This document shows positions 52,572 through 53,114 of a stretch of 53,114 nt of DNA, one piece after another. The first letter of the stretch is position 1. Each line of letters begins with the position of its first letter. The translations under genes were made by a program, and so were the position numbers. The notes under the pieces were generated by a model that was not told where the DNA came from, made no database searches, and worked only from the letters and a program-made list of their open reading frames with translations. The DNA comes from an uncultured Clostridia bacterium (GTDB taxonomy: Bacteria > Bacillota > Clostridia > Oscillospirales > Acutalibacteraceae). The stretch is taken from contig CANQPS010000017.1 of NCBI GenBank assembly GCA_947625785.1, forward strand, positions 1-53,114. Reading direction: 5' to 3'.

Positions 52572-53114
52572 TTACTTTGCATATTTCTTGAAGTTCTCAG
52601 CCTGTTCAAGCACTTCCTTATAAACATCATCTAATGTGACCGGTGGATAGTCAAACTCGTCAAGGAGCAAAATCAAATCCACTTGCAAATTCGCTTTAAT
52701 GTCCTCACGGGTCGCCCAATCGGTATATTTCGATTTGTCGTCAACGATTATCTTAATGCGCTTCGCCAACTCAACCATTTTGTCATCGGGATACTCAAAT
52801 TCGTACTTTTTGGAAACGGCTTTTAGAATGTCATAGAATGCCTTTTCCTCGTAGTCAATCCCCATACTTTGGAAAGAATTTTTCTCTTTCTTCAATTCCT
52901 CTAACAGTTGGGCGAGCTGCTCCGCCACATCATCGAGAACTTCATTGGCATACGCTTCGTCTCTGCAGCGGTTATTGTACTCATCAACGACTTTTTTCAG
53001 TCTGTCCGCAAATTCGGCACCCATTATCTTATTGACTTTTTTGAACTCGTCAATCGCCTGAGAGAGCAGCCTTTGCAGTATCTTAATCTTTGTGTTCGGA
53101 AGCTGAATAGCGTT
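52572..53114 (-). CDS. hsdR: Type I restriction enzyme HsdR, C-terminal part
   Basis: The frame is open to the window edge; the last 180 residues of the R subunit are seen. The C-terminal helical domain is characteristic: DYEEKAFYDILKAVSKKYEF, then DDKSKYTDWATREDIKANL with DLILLLDEFDYPP, ending VYKEVLEQAENFKKY. This domain binds the methyltransferase core; the nuclease and helicase motors lie outside the window. The part seen is intact. It stands at the head of the minus-strand genes of the right island. Confidence 0.88.
   Translation of the reverse strand, partial: NAIQLPNTKIKILQRLLSQAIDEFKKVNKIMGAEFADRLKKVVDEYNNRCRDEAYANEVLDDVAEQLAQLLEELKKEKNSFQSMGIDYEEKAFYDILKAVSKKYEFEYPDDKMVELAKRIKIIVDDKSKYTDWATREDIKANLQVDLILLLDEFDYPPVTLDDVYKEVLEQAENFKKYAK

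Noticed and set aside
1-53114. tRNA, rRNA or a CRISPR array
   Set aside because: None was recognised on either strand; the accessory flanks do not abut any tRNA within the window.

Overview
The window is an AT-rich stretch of a spore-forming Clostridia chromosome, probably a gut-type Firmicute. Family or genus cannot be fixed by eye. The evidence is the CtsR-McsA-McsB-ClpC heat-shock operon, the sporulation proteins YlbJ, YqfC, YqfD and CotJC, a T-box leader, frequent TTG/GTG starts behind strong Shine-Dalgarno sequences, and a secreted amylopectin-type pullulanase. The centre (about 3.8-44.7 kb) is a well-preserved core genome. Both flanks are accessory DNA with visibly higher GC and many broken genes.

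Left flank (1-3.77 kb): the 3' end of an IS3-family element with its terminal inverted repeat, an OLD-family ATPase/nuclease that has lost its Walker A end, and an AbiEi/AbiEii toxin-antitoxin pair with a readable promoter and operators. A nameless gene fragment then abuts a 5'-truncated cotJC head to head at about 3.77 kb.

Core (3.8-44.7 kb): tspO, a helical-bundle protein, pyrE, a Pro/His-repeat tail-anchored protein, a PH-domain protein, pfkA, and ctsR-mcsA-mcsB-clpC under an elaborate CtsR operator. Next come DUF3783 and DUF5658 genes, ylbJ-asnB, yqfC-yqfD, a TraB/GumN lipoprotein, a DUF368 polyprenyl-phosphate transporter and pullulanase. An 11-gene minus-strand operon follows (nusB, an M22/TsaD-like paralogue, xseA, xseB, ispA, dxs, tlyA, nadK, argR, recN, cca), then nadB-nadC without nadA and an acyltransferase. 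The core ends with T-box-ilvA-ridA, a cell-wall 5'-nucleotidase and a repeat-bearing lipoprotein.

Right flank (44.85-53.1 kb): a decayed defence island. It holds a frameshifted nucleoside-hydrolase-like gene with two small downstream ORFs, a broken membrane-protein gene, and a chimera of a McrB-type N-terminus and a HerA-type C-terminus. It also holds an unknown PriA-like-fold protein, a WYL regulator, a YgjP-type metallopeptidase truncated at an IS200/IS605 element, a ferredoxin-domain fragment, a frameshifted unknown gene and the C-terminus of a type I restriction HsdR subunit. The enzymes suggest restriction and abortive-infection functions, but most genes there look inactivated.

No rRNA, tRNA or CRISPR array was seen. 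All family names come from reading the translations; no database search was run.
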